Source: Amaricoccus macauensis
GTDB lineage: Bacteria > Pseudomonadota > Alphaproteobacteria > Rhodobacterales > Rhodobacteraceae
Direction of reading: 5' to 3'
DNA length: 64,000 nt
Assembly: GCF_014201905.1 (NCBI RefSeq)
Contig: NZ_JACHFM010000002.1
Coordinates: 186,001 to 250,000, forward strand
Part shown: piece by piece, positions 54,720 through 63,212 of the stretch
Position numbering within the stretch: the first letter of the stretch is position 1
Layout of the letters: each line of letters starts with the position of its first letter
Program-made: the position numbers and the translations under genes
Notes under the pieces: generated by a model
What the model was told of the DNA's origin: nothing
The model's input: the letters and a program-made list of their open reading frames with translations, nothing else
The model's database searches: none

Positions 54720-55958
54720 TCAGCGTTCGTTTCCCCAAAGCTCGACGAGCCGCAGGACCATCCGCGTGGAGGCGGCCATGTCCTGCACGCTGATCCATTC
54801 CCGCGGGCCGTGGATCATCTGCATACCGGTGAAGAGGTTGGGGCAGGGGATGCCCATCTCGGTCAGGCGCGACCCATCCGTCCCGCCGCGGATCGGCTCG
54901 GAGTAGGGCTCGACGCCAACATCCCGGCAGGCCTGTCGCGCCAGCTCGACGGGGCGCATGTCCTTTTCGAGCCAGTAGCGCATGTTGCGGTACTGCGGGG
55001 TGATCGTCACCTCGATCTCGGCACGCGGCTCTGTTGCCGCCACCGCTTCGGCGACCTGCCGCACCAGCGCGCCGTGCGCGGCGAGACCGTCAAGCTCGAA
55101 GTCGCGCAGGATGAAGTGGAGTTCCGCCTCGGCGGCGGAGCCCGTCATCTCGTAGAGATGGATGAAGCCGTCGCGGCCGTCCGTGGTCTCGGGGGTGCGG
55201 GTTGCCTGCGGCAACGTATCGACGATCTTCGCGGCGAGATGCAGCGCGTTGACGAGCTTGCCCCTCGCCCAGCCGGGGTGGATCGAGACGCCGCGGATCG
55301 TCACCACCGCCTTGTCGGCCGAGAAGCTTTCGTAGCAGATTTCGCCCCGGTCGGCGCCGTCGAGCGTATAGCCCACGGCGGCGGCGAGGTCCTTCGGAAG
55401 CTCGGGATGCACGCCCCGGCCGATCTCCTCATCTGGCGTGAAGGCAATCCGCAGCGGCCCCCGGGCGATCGTGGGGTCGGCGAGCAGGTGGCCGGCGACG
55501 GTCATGATGATCGCCACGCCCGCCTTGTCGTCCGCGCCGAGAAGTGTCTTGCCGCTCGCCGTGATGATGTCGTCCCCGACGCGGTCTGCCAGATAGGGGC
55601 ATTCGGTCGGCGAGAGTGTCAGTGCCTGGGCGTCGGCGAAGCCGATCGTCCCGCCGTCGTAGCTGCGGTGCACCACCGGCTTCACCCCGGAGGCGTGGAA
55701 CTGCGGTGCGGTATCCACATGGGCGAGAAGCGCGATGGTCGGCGCGCTCTGCACGGTGCCCGGAAGTGTGGCGATCACCGTCCCATAGTCGGTCAGCCGC
55801 ACGTCCGGCACACCGAGCGTCAGAAGTTCGTCCCGAAGCAGGCGGAGCAGAACGAGTTGGCGCTCGGTGCTGGGTGAGGTGGGCGACGTCTCGTCACTCT
55901 GTGTATCGATCGCCGTATAGCGGAGCAGCCGCTCCTCCAGCTCGCGCTCCATCTCCAT
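54720..55958 (-). CDS. pepT: Peptidase T (tripeptide aminopeptidase)
   Basis: 412-residue M20-family zinc aminopeptidase that releases the N-terminal residue of tripeptides in the cytoplasm. Metal ligands and catalytic residues are visible in LLAHVDTAPQF, LLGADDKAGVAII, FTPDEEIGRG and SIHPGWARGKLVNA; the dimerisation domain is in the middle. AAGGA is eight bases before the ATG at 55958. It stands alone, convergent with rnj. Amino acids released could join those from CstA-type uptake, which is speculation. Confidence 0.94.
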   Translation of the reverse strand: MEMERELEERLLRYTAIDTQSDETSPTSPSTERQLVLLRLLRDELLTLGVPDVRLTDYGTVIATLPGTVQSAPTIALLAHVDTAPQFHASGVKPVVHRSYDGGTIGFADAQALTLSPTECPYLADRVGDDIITASGKTLLGADDKAGVAIIMTVAGHLLADPTIARGPLRIAFTPDEEIGRGVHPELPKDLAAAVGYTLDGADRGEICYESFSADKAVVTIRGVSIHPGWARGKLVNALHLAAKIVDTLPQATRTPETTDGRDGFIHLYEMTGSAAEAELHFILRDFELDGLAAHGALVRQVAEAVAATEPRAEIEVTITPQYRNMRYWLEKDMRPVELARQACRDVGVEPYSEPIRGGTDGSRLTEMGIPCPNLFTGMQMIHGPREWISVQDMAASTRMVLRLVELWGNER

Positions 55959-56621
55959 CTGGTCGATTCCTTTTCAAGGTTCCCCGAGGAGGGAAGCACA
56001 GCCCGGGGCGAGAGGCGATGCCGCACAGAGTAAATGCGTAACATTGAGCTTGACGTATGCGTAGGCCGGGAGCACCGTATCTGAAGGGTTGCCATTGGGC
56101 GACTCGGGATTAGAGAAACGCCTTCGGGGAATTTCGACCCGTTAGCTTATCGCAGTGAGTTGTTGCAGGTTTGTCTGACGTATACGAGTGCGTCTACTGT
56201 GCGAATACCGATCTGGTAGAGATGTAGTTCAAGTGAGGATCGTCCCGACGCCGACATGGTGGCGCCGGGCTCCCGTCGAAGGTCTGTTCCGATGGCCAGA
56301 GAGTCGACACCAACACCGTCATGCATCAATCAGCGGCAGCAGAACCGGCGCGTGCGAATGGCGCGACGACGGGAACCCTGTCGCGATCAGGATCAGGGAC
56401 TGGCAAGACCCGGTGCATTGGTCCGGTTGACCGAGCGAATGCCCGGGGCCCGCGCTCGATCGCTCCGACGAGGGAGATCCTGGAACGATGACGCTAGTGA
56501 GCCGGGACGTTCAGGTCACCGTCACCGTGGAGGAGGCGCTGCCGGTTCCGTCAAAACGGCGGACGCCGCGCGTGGCTGCGGCGTCCATTGCAATCGCGAT
56601 TGTTCAGTGCCCGATCAGCGC

Positions 56622-56680
56622 GGCCAGATCAGTTTGCCGTCTGATCGAGCCAGTCTGATCGAGGAGGTCTGATCTGGCCG
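56622..56680. repeat. 14-bp tandem repeat GTCTGATC flanked by an inverted repeat
   Basis: GTCTGATC occurs at 56639, 56653 and 56667, an exact 14-bp spacing; the first two units share GTCTGATCGAG. GGCCAGATCAG (56622-56632) and CTGATCTGGCC (56669-56679) form a perfect 11-bp inverted repeat that brackets the array. It lies just beyond the 3' end of the DEAD-box gene. Confidence 0.6.
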
Positions 56681-56693
56681 GAACTCCGGCCAG
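56674..56693 (-). terminator. Hairpin just after the DEAD-box gene stop
   Basis: CTGGCCGG and CCGGCCAG (8 bp, loop of 4) begin four bases after the stop codon in the direction of transcription and are followed by ATCAGACC, not a T-run. A 3'-end structure is likely; termination efficiency is unknown. Confidence 0.45.
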
Positions 56694-56697
56694 AGAG

Positions 56698-59025
56698 TCA
56701 GGCCGCTGGTGCTTCGGCCACCGCCGCCTTGGCCCGGGATCGCCGCGGGGCGCGCTTCTTCGGAGCCGGGGTGGCCTCCTCGGAGGATGCCGGGGTGGCA
56801 TCCCCGGCAACGCCAGCCGCGCTGGCTTCGGTGGGAGGCGCTTCCGCGGCAGCATTCGGTCCGGTGGGCTCTGGCTCGGCTGTGGGGACGCCGACCGGAG
56901 CTTCGGTCGGGGCATCGGCAGCCCCAGCCTCGACGTCCTGGGGGGGCGTCGTCACCGGACCCGCCGACTCGGCCTCCGGCTTCTTCACCGTTCGCCGCTT
57001 CGTTGCCGGCCGCTTCGCTGCCGGTTTCCTCGCAGCGGGCTTCTTCGCTGCCGCCACCGGCGCCTCCGCCGCCGCATCCGTCGCCACCGGCACTTCGGCC
57101 ACCGCTGGTGCGTCCGCCGCGACCGGCGCGTCTGCCGCCACCGACACTTCGGTCGTCTCTGGCGCGTCCGCCGTGACTGGCGCCTCTTCCGCCACCGGCA
57201 CTTCGGCCACCGCTGGCGCTTCCGCCGCCACCGGCACTTCGGTCGTCTCTGGCGCTTCCGCCGCGACCGGCGCATCTGCCGCCACCGGCACTTCGGTCGT
57301 CGCTGGCGCTTCCGCCGGGACTGGCGCGTCTGCCGCGACCGGCGCATCTGCCGCCACTGGCGCTTCCGCCGCAACCGGCACTTCGGTCGTCACCGGCGTT
57401 TCTGCGGCAACCGGGGCGTCGGCCGTCACCGGGGCCTTGGAGGCGACCGACGATTCGGCCGTGGCCGGGTCGGTGGTCTCGATCGCATCGTCCGAGTCCT
57501 GGCCGTCGTAGTCCGCGGCGAGCGATCCAACGCGCAAATCACGCATCAGGAACGCCGGAACGTGATCGCCCATGCCAACGACGTTGGACTCCGAGCGCGA
57601 CGGGCGGCCACGGCGCGGCTCGGCCGTCCGTGATTGCGGTTCGCGGGAATACACCTCGCGGACCATGCTCTCGCGAGGACGGGCCTCCTCTGCGGTGGCC
57701 TCGACCGGTGTCCTGGTGTCGGCTTCCGGTCGCATCCGGCGCTCACGACGGCGCTCGCCTCGGTCGGCACCGCGATCACGCTCGGTCCGGTCGCGCTCCC
57801 CACGGTCGCTGCCACGCTCATTGGCACCGTTGCGGCGGCGCTCGGCGCTCGGACGGTCAGGAAGAACCTCCTCGGAACCGAGCGGGCTCGGCATCACCTG
57901 GACGGCCTTCTTCACCAGCTCCTCGATCTTCACGAGGTATTTCTCGTCTGCCGGCAGGCAGAGCGTGAAGGATTTGCCGGAGCGCCCGGCGCGGCCGGTG
58001 CGGCCGATGCGGTGGACATAGTCCTCCGAATGGATCGGCACGTCGAAGTTGAAGACGTGGCTCACGTTCGGAATATCGAGGCCGCGTGCCGCCACGTCGG
58101 ACGCGATGAGCAGCTTCAGGTCGCCATCACGGAACCGGCTGAGGATCGCCATGCGGAGCTTCTGGTCAAGATCGCCGTGCAGCGCCTCGGCGTCGAAACC
58201 GTGTCGCTTCAGCGACTTCGCGACCACGTCAACGTCCCGCTTGCGGTTGCAGAAGACGATGCCGTTGGTGAGCGCGTCGCCCTCGCTGCGCACGAGCCGC
58301 CGCAGCACCTCGCGCTTCTCGCGGTCGGCGGTGTCCTTGCGCTTCGGCGCGTGCTTCACCACCCACTGCTCGATCGTCTCGGAGGTCGTCGCCTGACGTG
58401 CGACCTCGACCCGGATCGGGTTATGCAGGAACGTGTCGGTGATGCGGGTGATTTCCGGCGCCATCGTCGCCGAGAAGAACAGCGTCTGGCGGGTGAATGG
58501 CACCAGCTTGAAGATGCGCTCGATGTCGGGAATGAAGCCCATGTCGAGCATCCGGTCGGCCTCGTCGACCACCATGATCTGCACGCCGGTCAGCATCAGC
58601 TTGCCGCGCTCGAAATGGTCGAGCAGCCGCCCCGGAGTGGCGATCAGCACGTCGACGCCGCGGTCGATGAGCTTGTCCTGGTCCTTGAAGCTGACACCAC
58701 CGATCAGGAGCGCCATGGAAAGCTTGAGATGCTTTGAATATTTCTCGAACTGTTCCGCCACCTGCGCGGCGAGTTCGCGCGTCGGCGCGAGCACGAGGCT
58801 CCGCGGCATCCGGGCGCGGGCGCGGCCCTTGGAGAGGGCACAGAGCATCGGCAGCACGAACGACGCGGTCTTGCCGGTACCGGTCTGGGCGATGCCGAGC
58901 ACATCGCGCCCCTCGAGGGCGTGCGGGATCGCCTGGACCTGGATCGGAGTCGGCGTGGCGTAGCCGGCTTCGGTGACGGCCTGAAGGACCCGCGGGTCCA
59001 GCGAGAGGTCGGAAAACTGGGTCAT
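56698..59025 (-). CDS. DEAD-box ATP-dependent RNA helicase with long repetitive basic tail (RhlE-like)
   Basis: 775 residues. The helicase core (1 to about 375) has the Q motif region TPTPIQVQAIPHAL, AQTGTGKT (46-53), PTRELAAQV, VVDEADRMLDMGF, SAT, ARGLDIPNVSHV and HRIGRTGRAGR, closest to RhlE. A charged Arg/Glu/Asp region follows (about 400-450). Residues 530-649 are some 20 copies of a six-residue repeat such as DAPVAA and EVPVTT; then comes a Lys/Ala/Pro stretch (AAKKPAARKPAAKRPATK) like histone-H1 tails, and a basic end. Such enzymes remodel RNA in cold adaptation and ribosome assembly. A good promoter and an 85-base structured leader precede it. Confidence 0.9.
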   Translation of the reverse strand: MTQFSDLSLDPRVLQAVTEAGYATPTPIQVQAIPHALEGRDVLGIAQTGTGKTASFVLPMLCALSKGRARARMPRSLVLAPTRELAAQVAEQFEKYSKHLKLSMALLIGGVSFKDQDKLIDRGVDVLIATPGRLLDHFERGKLMLTGVQIMVVDEADRMLDMGFIPDIERIFKLVPFTRQTLFFSATMAPEITRITDTFLHNPIRVEVARQATTSETIEQWVVKHAPKRKDTADREKREVLRRLVRSEGDALTNGIVFCNRKRDVDVVAKSLKRHGFDAEALHGDLDQKLRMAILSRFRDGDLKLLIASDVAARGLDIPNVSHVFNFDVPIHSEDYVHRIGRTGRAGRSGKSFTLCLPADEKYLVKIEELVKKAVQVMPSPLGSEEVLPDRPSAERRRNGANERGSDRGERDRTERDRGADRGERRRERRMRPEADTRTPVEATAEEARPRESMVREVYSREPQSRTAEPRRGRPSRSESNVVGMGDHVPAFLMRDLRVGSLAADYDGQDSDDAIETTDPATAESSVASKAPVTADAPVAAETPVTTEVPVAAEAPVAADAPVAADAPVPAEAPATTEVPVAADAPVAAEAPETTEVPVAAEAPAVAEVPVAEEAPVTADAPETTEVSVAADAPVAADAPAVAEVPVATDAAAEAPVAAAKKPAARKPAAKRPATKRRTVKKPEAESAGPVTTPPQDVEAGAADAPTEAPVGVPTAEPEPTGPNAAAEAPPTEASAAGVAGDATPASSEEATPAPKKRAPRRSRAKAAVAEAPAA
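57079..57438 (-). repeat. 18-bp coding repeats in the DEAD-box gene
   Basis: About 20 degenerate tandem units of 18 bp encode six-residue units of the type (E/D)-A/V-P-V-A/T-A/T. Copies differ at synonymous and non-synonymous sites, so they are not freshly expanded, but slippage is expected to change the copy number between strains. The product would be a flexible, acidic, proline-rich tether. Confidence 0.8.
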
Positions 59026-59116
59026 GTAGCCTTGCGTTGGTTGCTATGCGGCGTCGGCGGCCGCAGTCTCCAAGCGGCCCCGGACTCCCGTATTGGAGCC
59101 CTATCTGAGTGCGCTG

Positions 59117-59145
59117 CATATAAACCCACCGGTTCCCAAGGTCAA
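59117..59145 (-). promoter_or_regulatory. Sigma-70-type promoter of the DEAD-box helicase gene
   Basis: Leftward, TTGACC (59145-59140) and TATATG (59122-59117) are separated by exactly 17 bases, the best housekeeping-type promoter in the window. Start of transcription would be near 59110. Confidence 0.65.
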
Positions 59146-59209
59146 CCTGACCTGAACAGGCGCGTGAGCGCCATCAGGGGAAGTATAGCAACGCGGTTCA
59201 CGACCCATG

Positions 59210-59229
59210 ATCCGGCTTTCAGGCCGGAT
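59210..59229 (-). terminator. Hairpin downstream of the efflux operon
   Basis: ATCCGGC and GCCGGAT form a 7-bp perfect stem with a 6-base loop, about 130 bases past the ABC-2 permease stop. There is no T-run, so termination is only suggested. Confidence 0.35.
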
Positions 59230-59357
59230 TTGCAGACAAGACGCGGTGAAACGCGCCCGTCGACGCAGCCCCGGGACCGACCCTGAAATCCGGTATGGTT
59301 CCTTGTCTGATTCGCCCCATGTGGACAGGCTCCCCGCAAGGGCCGTCCGGTGGTTGG

Positions 59358-60470
59358 TTAGCGCAAGAACCTGCGAAACTGGGCGAGGGCGAGGAAGAAG
59401 TAGGCCGCGCTGATGACGACGAGTGCTGCGAATTGTGGCCAGACCACGGCGAAGCCGGCGCCGCGGAACAGGATCGCCTGGGCGAGAATGACGAAGTGGG
59501 TGTTCGGCGCGGCGAGCATGATGGTCTGGATGACCTCCGGCATGCTCTCGCGCGGGGTCATCGCGCCGGAGAGGATCTGCAAGGGCATGAGGATCAGCAT
59601 CATCAGAAGTCCGAACTGAGGCATCGCGCCGGCGATCGTCGCGATGAAGATCCCCATGCAGGTGGTCGCAATGAGCTGCAGTGCCGTGGCGGCGAGAAAG
59701 AGGGTCAACGAGCCGCCGAGCGGCACCCCGAGCAGACCCTGCACCACCACCAGAAGCGAGAAGGCGGTCGCGACCCAGACGACAAGCGCCATCGACCAGA
59801 CCTTGGAGAGCATGATTTCCGTCGGGGTCACCGGCATGACGAGCAGGTGTTCGATCGTGCCGTGTTCGCGCTCGCGGATCAGCGCGGCGCCGGTCAGGAT
59901 GATCGAGAGCATCGTGACCGAAGTGATGACATTGGTGATCGCCCCGAACCAGCTCTGGTCGAGCGCCGGATTGAAGCGCGCGCGGAGCGCGAGGTCGGCA
60001 TTGGGCATGGGCGCCGAGCGATAGCGGTCCACATACTCGCGGACCTCGCTCCCGACGATCGAACTGATGTAGCCGCCGCCGGTGAAGGCCTGGGTCATCC
60101 GAGTGGCGTCGATGTTGAGCTGGACCTCCGGCATGCGGCCGGCGGCCACGTCACGCTCGAAGCCGGGCGGGATGACGAGGGCGAAGGTGTCGAGGCCCAT
60201 GTCGAGCCGCGCGTCCATCTCGTGCTCGCCGATCAGCACCGGCGGATTGAAGTGGGGCGGGTAGAAGGCGGTGGTGATCCGGGTCGAGAGCGTCGACTGG
60301 TCGCCATCGACGATCGCGAGCGCGGCGCGGTTCAGCGCGTCCGGCACCGAGCGCGACTGCATGTAGACCGCGATCGAGAAGGAATAGACGATGAGGATCA
60401 GCATCGCCGTGTCGCGGGCGAGGCCACGCAGTTCCTTGATCCCGAGGTTGAGGACGTTGGCGAGGCGCAT
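59358..60470 (-). CDS. ABC-2 type permease (YhhJ-like)
   Basis: 370-residue ABC-2 family membrane protein. One N-terminal helix (MLILIVYSFSIAVYM) leads into a large extracytoplasmic domain, then five helices near the C-terminus. The landmark is GAALIREREHGTIEHLLVMP, the ABC-2 cytoplasmic loop, followed by VTPTEIMLSKVW. It starts three bases after the RbbA-like gene and is the last of the three-gene set HlyD, RbbA, YhhJ, which is seen in many proteobacteria and probably forms an efflux or envelope-stress system; the cargo is unknown. Confidence 0.88.
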   Translation of the reverse strand: MRLANVLNLGIKELRGLARDTAMLILIVYSFSIAVYMQSRSVPDALNRAALAIVDGDQSTLSTRITTAFYPPHFNPPVLIGEHEMDARLDMGLDTFALVIPPGFERDVAAGRMPEVQLNIDATRMTQAFTGGGYISSIVGSEVREYVDRYRSAPMPNADLALRARFNPALDQSWFGAITNVITSVTMLSIILTGAALIREREHGTIEHLLVMPVTPTEIMLSKVWSMALVVWVATAFSLLVVVQGLLGVPLGGSLTLFLAATALQLIATTCMGIFIATIAGAMPQFGLLMMLILMPLQILSGAMTPRESMPEVIQTIMLAAPNTHFVILAQAILFRGAGFAVVWPQFAALVVISAAYFFLALAQFRRFLR

Positions 60471-60473
60471 TGC

Positions 60474-63212
60474 TCACCGCTCCTGCTTGCGAAGGAAGAT
60501 GGCGGCGAGCCCGAGCAGGACCGGGATTGCGAGGACGAGCGGCCAGTAGCTTGCCGCGAGATCATCGAAGCCGAGCCCCTTGGAGAAGGTGCCCCGGGCG
60601 ATCGTCGTGAAATGCGCGGCGGGGAAGATCCGGCCGATGAGCGCGCCCGCACCCTCCAGCGAGGAGACCGGGTCCATCAGGCCGGAGAACTGCATCGATG
60701 GGATGAGGGTCAGGAGCGCGGTGGCGAAGATCGCCGCGGTCTGGCTCCGCATGAAGGTCGAGATGAAGAGCCCCATCGCGGTCGCAACGAACGCGTAGAG
60801 TACCGCGCCAAGCGTCAGCGCGAGAAAGCTCCCGGTGAACGGCACCTGGAAGAAGAACACCGCGAAGGCCATGAGGAGCAGGAAGTTCAGCAGCGAGACC
60901 GCGATGTAGGGCAGTTGCTTGCCGAGCAGGAACTCAAGCCGTGTGACGGGGGTCACGTAGAAGTTCACGATGGAGCCGAGTTCCTTCTCGCGGACGATGG
61001 ACAGCACCGTGAGCATCGCCGGGATCATCAGGAGCAGCATTGGCAGGACTGCCGGTACCATGGCGATCAGGCTCTCCACGGTCGGGTTGTAGCGATAGCG
61101 GATCACCAGGTCGAAACTGCCGGGCGTCGCCGCCGCGCCATGGAGTTCACGAGCCTTTCGGGCGAGCCAGGTCGCATGCATCCCCTGCACGTAGCCGCGG
61201 ACCGTCTCGGCGCGCGACGGCATGGCGCCGTCGATCCACGCGCCGATCTCGACCGGGACGCCGCGGGCAAGGTCGCGGGCGAAGCCGGGGGGGATCTCGA
61301 GGGCGAGGCTGATCTCGCCGGCGCGCATCCGTGCGTCCATGTCGGCGTGGCCGGTGAGTGGCGTCGCCTCGATGAAGTAGGGCGATCCCGCGATGTCGAG
61401 TACGTAATCGCGGCTGATCGTCGTGTCATCGTGGTCGAGGACTGCGAAGGAGAGGTCGCGCACGTCGGTGTTGATGCCATAGCCGATGACGAACATCAGG
61501 ATCAGGCTGCCGAGGATGGCGAGAGTCGCGCGGATCGGATCCCGCCGCAGCTCCAGCGCCTCGCGCGTGGTGTAGGCGAGCATCCGTCGCGGATCGAACG
61601 CCCGGCTGCGGGTCGGGCCGGTCTCCGCGGCTTCGGCGAGAGGAGGCGGGGGTGCCGCCGTCCCGCCCTCGCCGATGGCGTCCTCGAGACAGGCGATGAA
61701 GGCGGCTTCGAGGTCGGCCGCGCCCTGGCGCTCCACGATCGCGGCCGGGGTGTCGCTGATGAGGACGCGGCCGGCGTGCATGAGCGAGATCCGGTCGCAG
61801 AGTGCGGCCTCGTTCATGAAGTGGGTGGAGACGAAGATCGTCACGCCGTCGCGCCGCGACAGTTCCCCGAGCATCTGCCAGAAGCCGGCGCGTGCCACCG
61901 GGTCGACGCCGGAGGTCGGCTCGTCGAGGATGAGGATGTCAGGCCCGTGGATCAGCGCGACCGCGAGGCTCAGACGCTGGCGGATGCCAAGCGGCAGCGC
62001 GTCGGGCAGCGCGTCGACCACGTCCGCAAGCCCGAACCGCCCGACCATCGCCTCGACGCGGCCCGGGATGTCGTCCTCCGCCATCTCGAAGAGCCGGGCG
62101 TGCAGCACGAGATTCTGGCGTACCGTCAGTTCGGTGTAGAGCGAGAAGGCCTGGCTCATGTAGCCGACGCGCCGGCGGGTCTCCATGTCGCGCGGATCGA
62201 CCTCATGCCCGAAGAGCCGGGCGGTGCCAGCGCTCGCGGGCAGGAGACCGGTCAGCATCTTCATCGTCGTGGTCTTGCCGCAACCGTTCGAGCCGAGAAA
62301 GCCGAAGATTTCCCCGCGCTCGATGCGGAAGCTGACGTTATCGACGGCGGTGAAGTCGCCGAAGCGCATGGTCAGCCCCCCGGCCTCGATCGCCGCCGTG
62401 CCGTCCGCCTGCGTCGTCCTCGGCGGGATCGCCATCCCCTCGTATCCCTCGCGCCGCTCCCTTGGCAGAAGTGCCACGAAGGCGGCATCGAGATCGGCGG
62501 TACCGGTCCGCGCCATCAGCTCCGCCGGAGTTCCCGTGGCGAGCACGTGGCCGCTGTCCATCGCGACGAGCCAGTCGAAGCGTGCCGCCTCCTCCATGTA
62601 GGCGGTGGCGACGATCACGCTCATGTCCGCCCGAGCGGACCGGATCGAGTCGATGAGCTCCCAGAACTGGCGGCGCGACAGTGGGTCGACGCCGGTCGTC
62701 GGCTCGTCGAGGATCAGCAGGTCGGGGTCATGGATCAGGGCGCAGCAAAGACCGAGCTTCTGCTTCATGCCGCCCGAGAGCTTCTGTGCCGGGCGGTCGG
62801 CGAAGGGGGCAAGCCCGGTGCTCTCGAGGAGGCGCGCGATGCGGCCCTGCCGCTCGGCCGTGTCCTGCCCGAAGAGCCGCCCGAAGAAGTCGACGTTCTC
62901 GGCGACCGAGAGCGTGGGATAGAGGTTCCTGCCGAGCCCCTGCGGCATGTAGGCGATCCGCGGCTGTACCGCGCCGCGGTGGATCACGTCGGAGATGTCG
63001 CCCCCAAGGACGGAGATCCGGCCGGTCTGCACCGCGCGGGCACCGGCGATGAGCGAAAGCAGGCTCGATTTGCCCACCCCGTCCGGCCCGATCAGCCCCA
63101 CCGTCGTGCCGGCCGGCAGATCGAGGCTCACGTCAACGAGCGCCCGGGTCCGGCCAAAGACGAGGCCGACGCCCTCGATGCGGGCGACCGGCCCGGCGGC
63201 GGCCGCGTTCAT
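60474..63212 (-). CDS. Fused ABC ATPase-ATPase-permease (RbbA/YhiH-like)
   Basis: 912 residues: two ATPase domains followed by an ABC-2 permease domain. The first has Walker [10 protein letters not shown] (42-50), [15 protein letters not shown] and [13 protein letters not shown]. The second has [19 protein letters not shown], the family's altered signature [15 protein letters not shown] and [13 protein letters not shown]. From about residue 540 the permease part shows [20 protein letters not shown] and the ABC-2 loop [17 protein letters not shown]. RbbA is named for ribosome-associated ATPase activity in E. coli, but the membrane domain argues for transport. The ATG at 63212 overlaps the upstream HlyD stop as ATGA. 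Confidence 0.91.
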   Translation of the reverse strand: MNAAAAGPVARIEGVGLVFGRTRALVDVSLDLPAGTTVGLIGPDGVGKSSLLSLIAGARAVQTGRISVLGGDISDVIHRGAVQPRIAYMPQGLGRNLYPTLSVAENVDFFGRLFGQDTAERQGRIARLLESTGLAPFADRPAQKLSGGMKQKLGLCCALIHDPDLLILDEPTTGVDPLSRRQFWELIDSIRSARADMSVIVATAYMEEAARFDWLVAMDSGHVLATGTPAELMARTGTADLDAAFVALLPRERREGYEGMAIPPRTTQADGTAAIEAGGLTMRFGDFTAVDNVSFRIERGEIFGFLGSNGCGKTTTMKMLTGLLPASAGTARLFGHEVDPRDMETRRRVGYMSQAFSLYTELTVRQNLVLHARLFEMAEDDIPGRVEAMVGRFGLADVVDALPDALPLGIRQRLSLAVALIHGPDILILDEPTSGVDPVARAGFWQMLGELSRRDGVTIFVSTHFMNEAALCDRISLMHAGRVLISDTPAAIVERQGAADLEAAFIACLEDAIGEGGTAAPPPPLAEAAETGPTRSRAFDPRRMLAYTTREALELRRDPIRATLAILGSLILMFVIGYGINTDVRDLSFAVLDHDDTTISRDYVLDIAGSPYFIEATPLTGHADMDARMRAGEISLALEIPPGFARDLARGVPVEIGAWIDGAMPSRAETVRGYVQGMHATWLARKARELHGAAATPGSFDLVIRYRYNPTVESLIAMVPAVLPMLLLMIPAMLTVLSIVREKELGSIVNFYVTPVTRLEFLLGKQLPYIAVSLLNFLLLMAFAVFFFQVPFTGSFLALTLGAVLYAFVATAMGLFISTFMRSQTAAIFATALLTLIPSMQFSGLMDPVSSLEGAGALIGRIFPAAHFTTIARGTFSKGLGFDDLAASYWPLVLAIPVLLGLAAIFLRKQER

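Larger units (their letters stand above)
55959..56697. other. 739-base stretch without a supported gene
   Basis: Between pepT (start 55958) and the DEAD-box gene (end 56698). Composition is visibly less GC-rich and less codon-structured than the neighbours. No frame has recognisable protein similarity; the longest frames are short and lack good start sites. A 56-codon frame at 56488-56658 starts at an ATG with GGAGAT upstream but ends in the repeat at 56639 and looks incidental. TGACGTAT occurs at 56051 and 56178. The right end holds tandem repeats and a hairpin. It could hide a small RNA or a decayed gene; I cannot show either. Confidence 0.5.
59026..59357. other. 332-base intergenic region with promoter and leader of the DEAD-box gene
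   Basis: It holds no protein gene. From the right it contains the downstream end of the efflux operon with a hairpin at 59210-59229, then the promoter at 59117-59145 and an estimated 85-base leader for the helicase gene. In the leader CTCCAA pairs with TTGGAG and GCGGC with GCCGC, so it can fold; structured leaders are common in cold-induced helicase genes. Confidence 0.6.

Noticed and set aside
56188-56430. 80-codon + strand frame in the 739-base gap
   Set aside because: No recognisable domain, no convincing ribosome binding site, and composition consistent with non-coding DNA.
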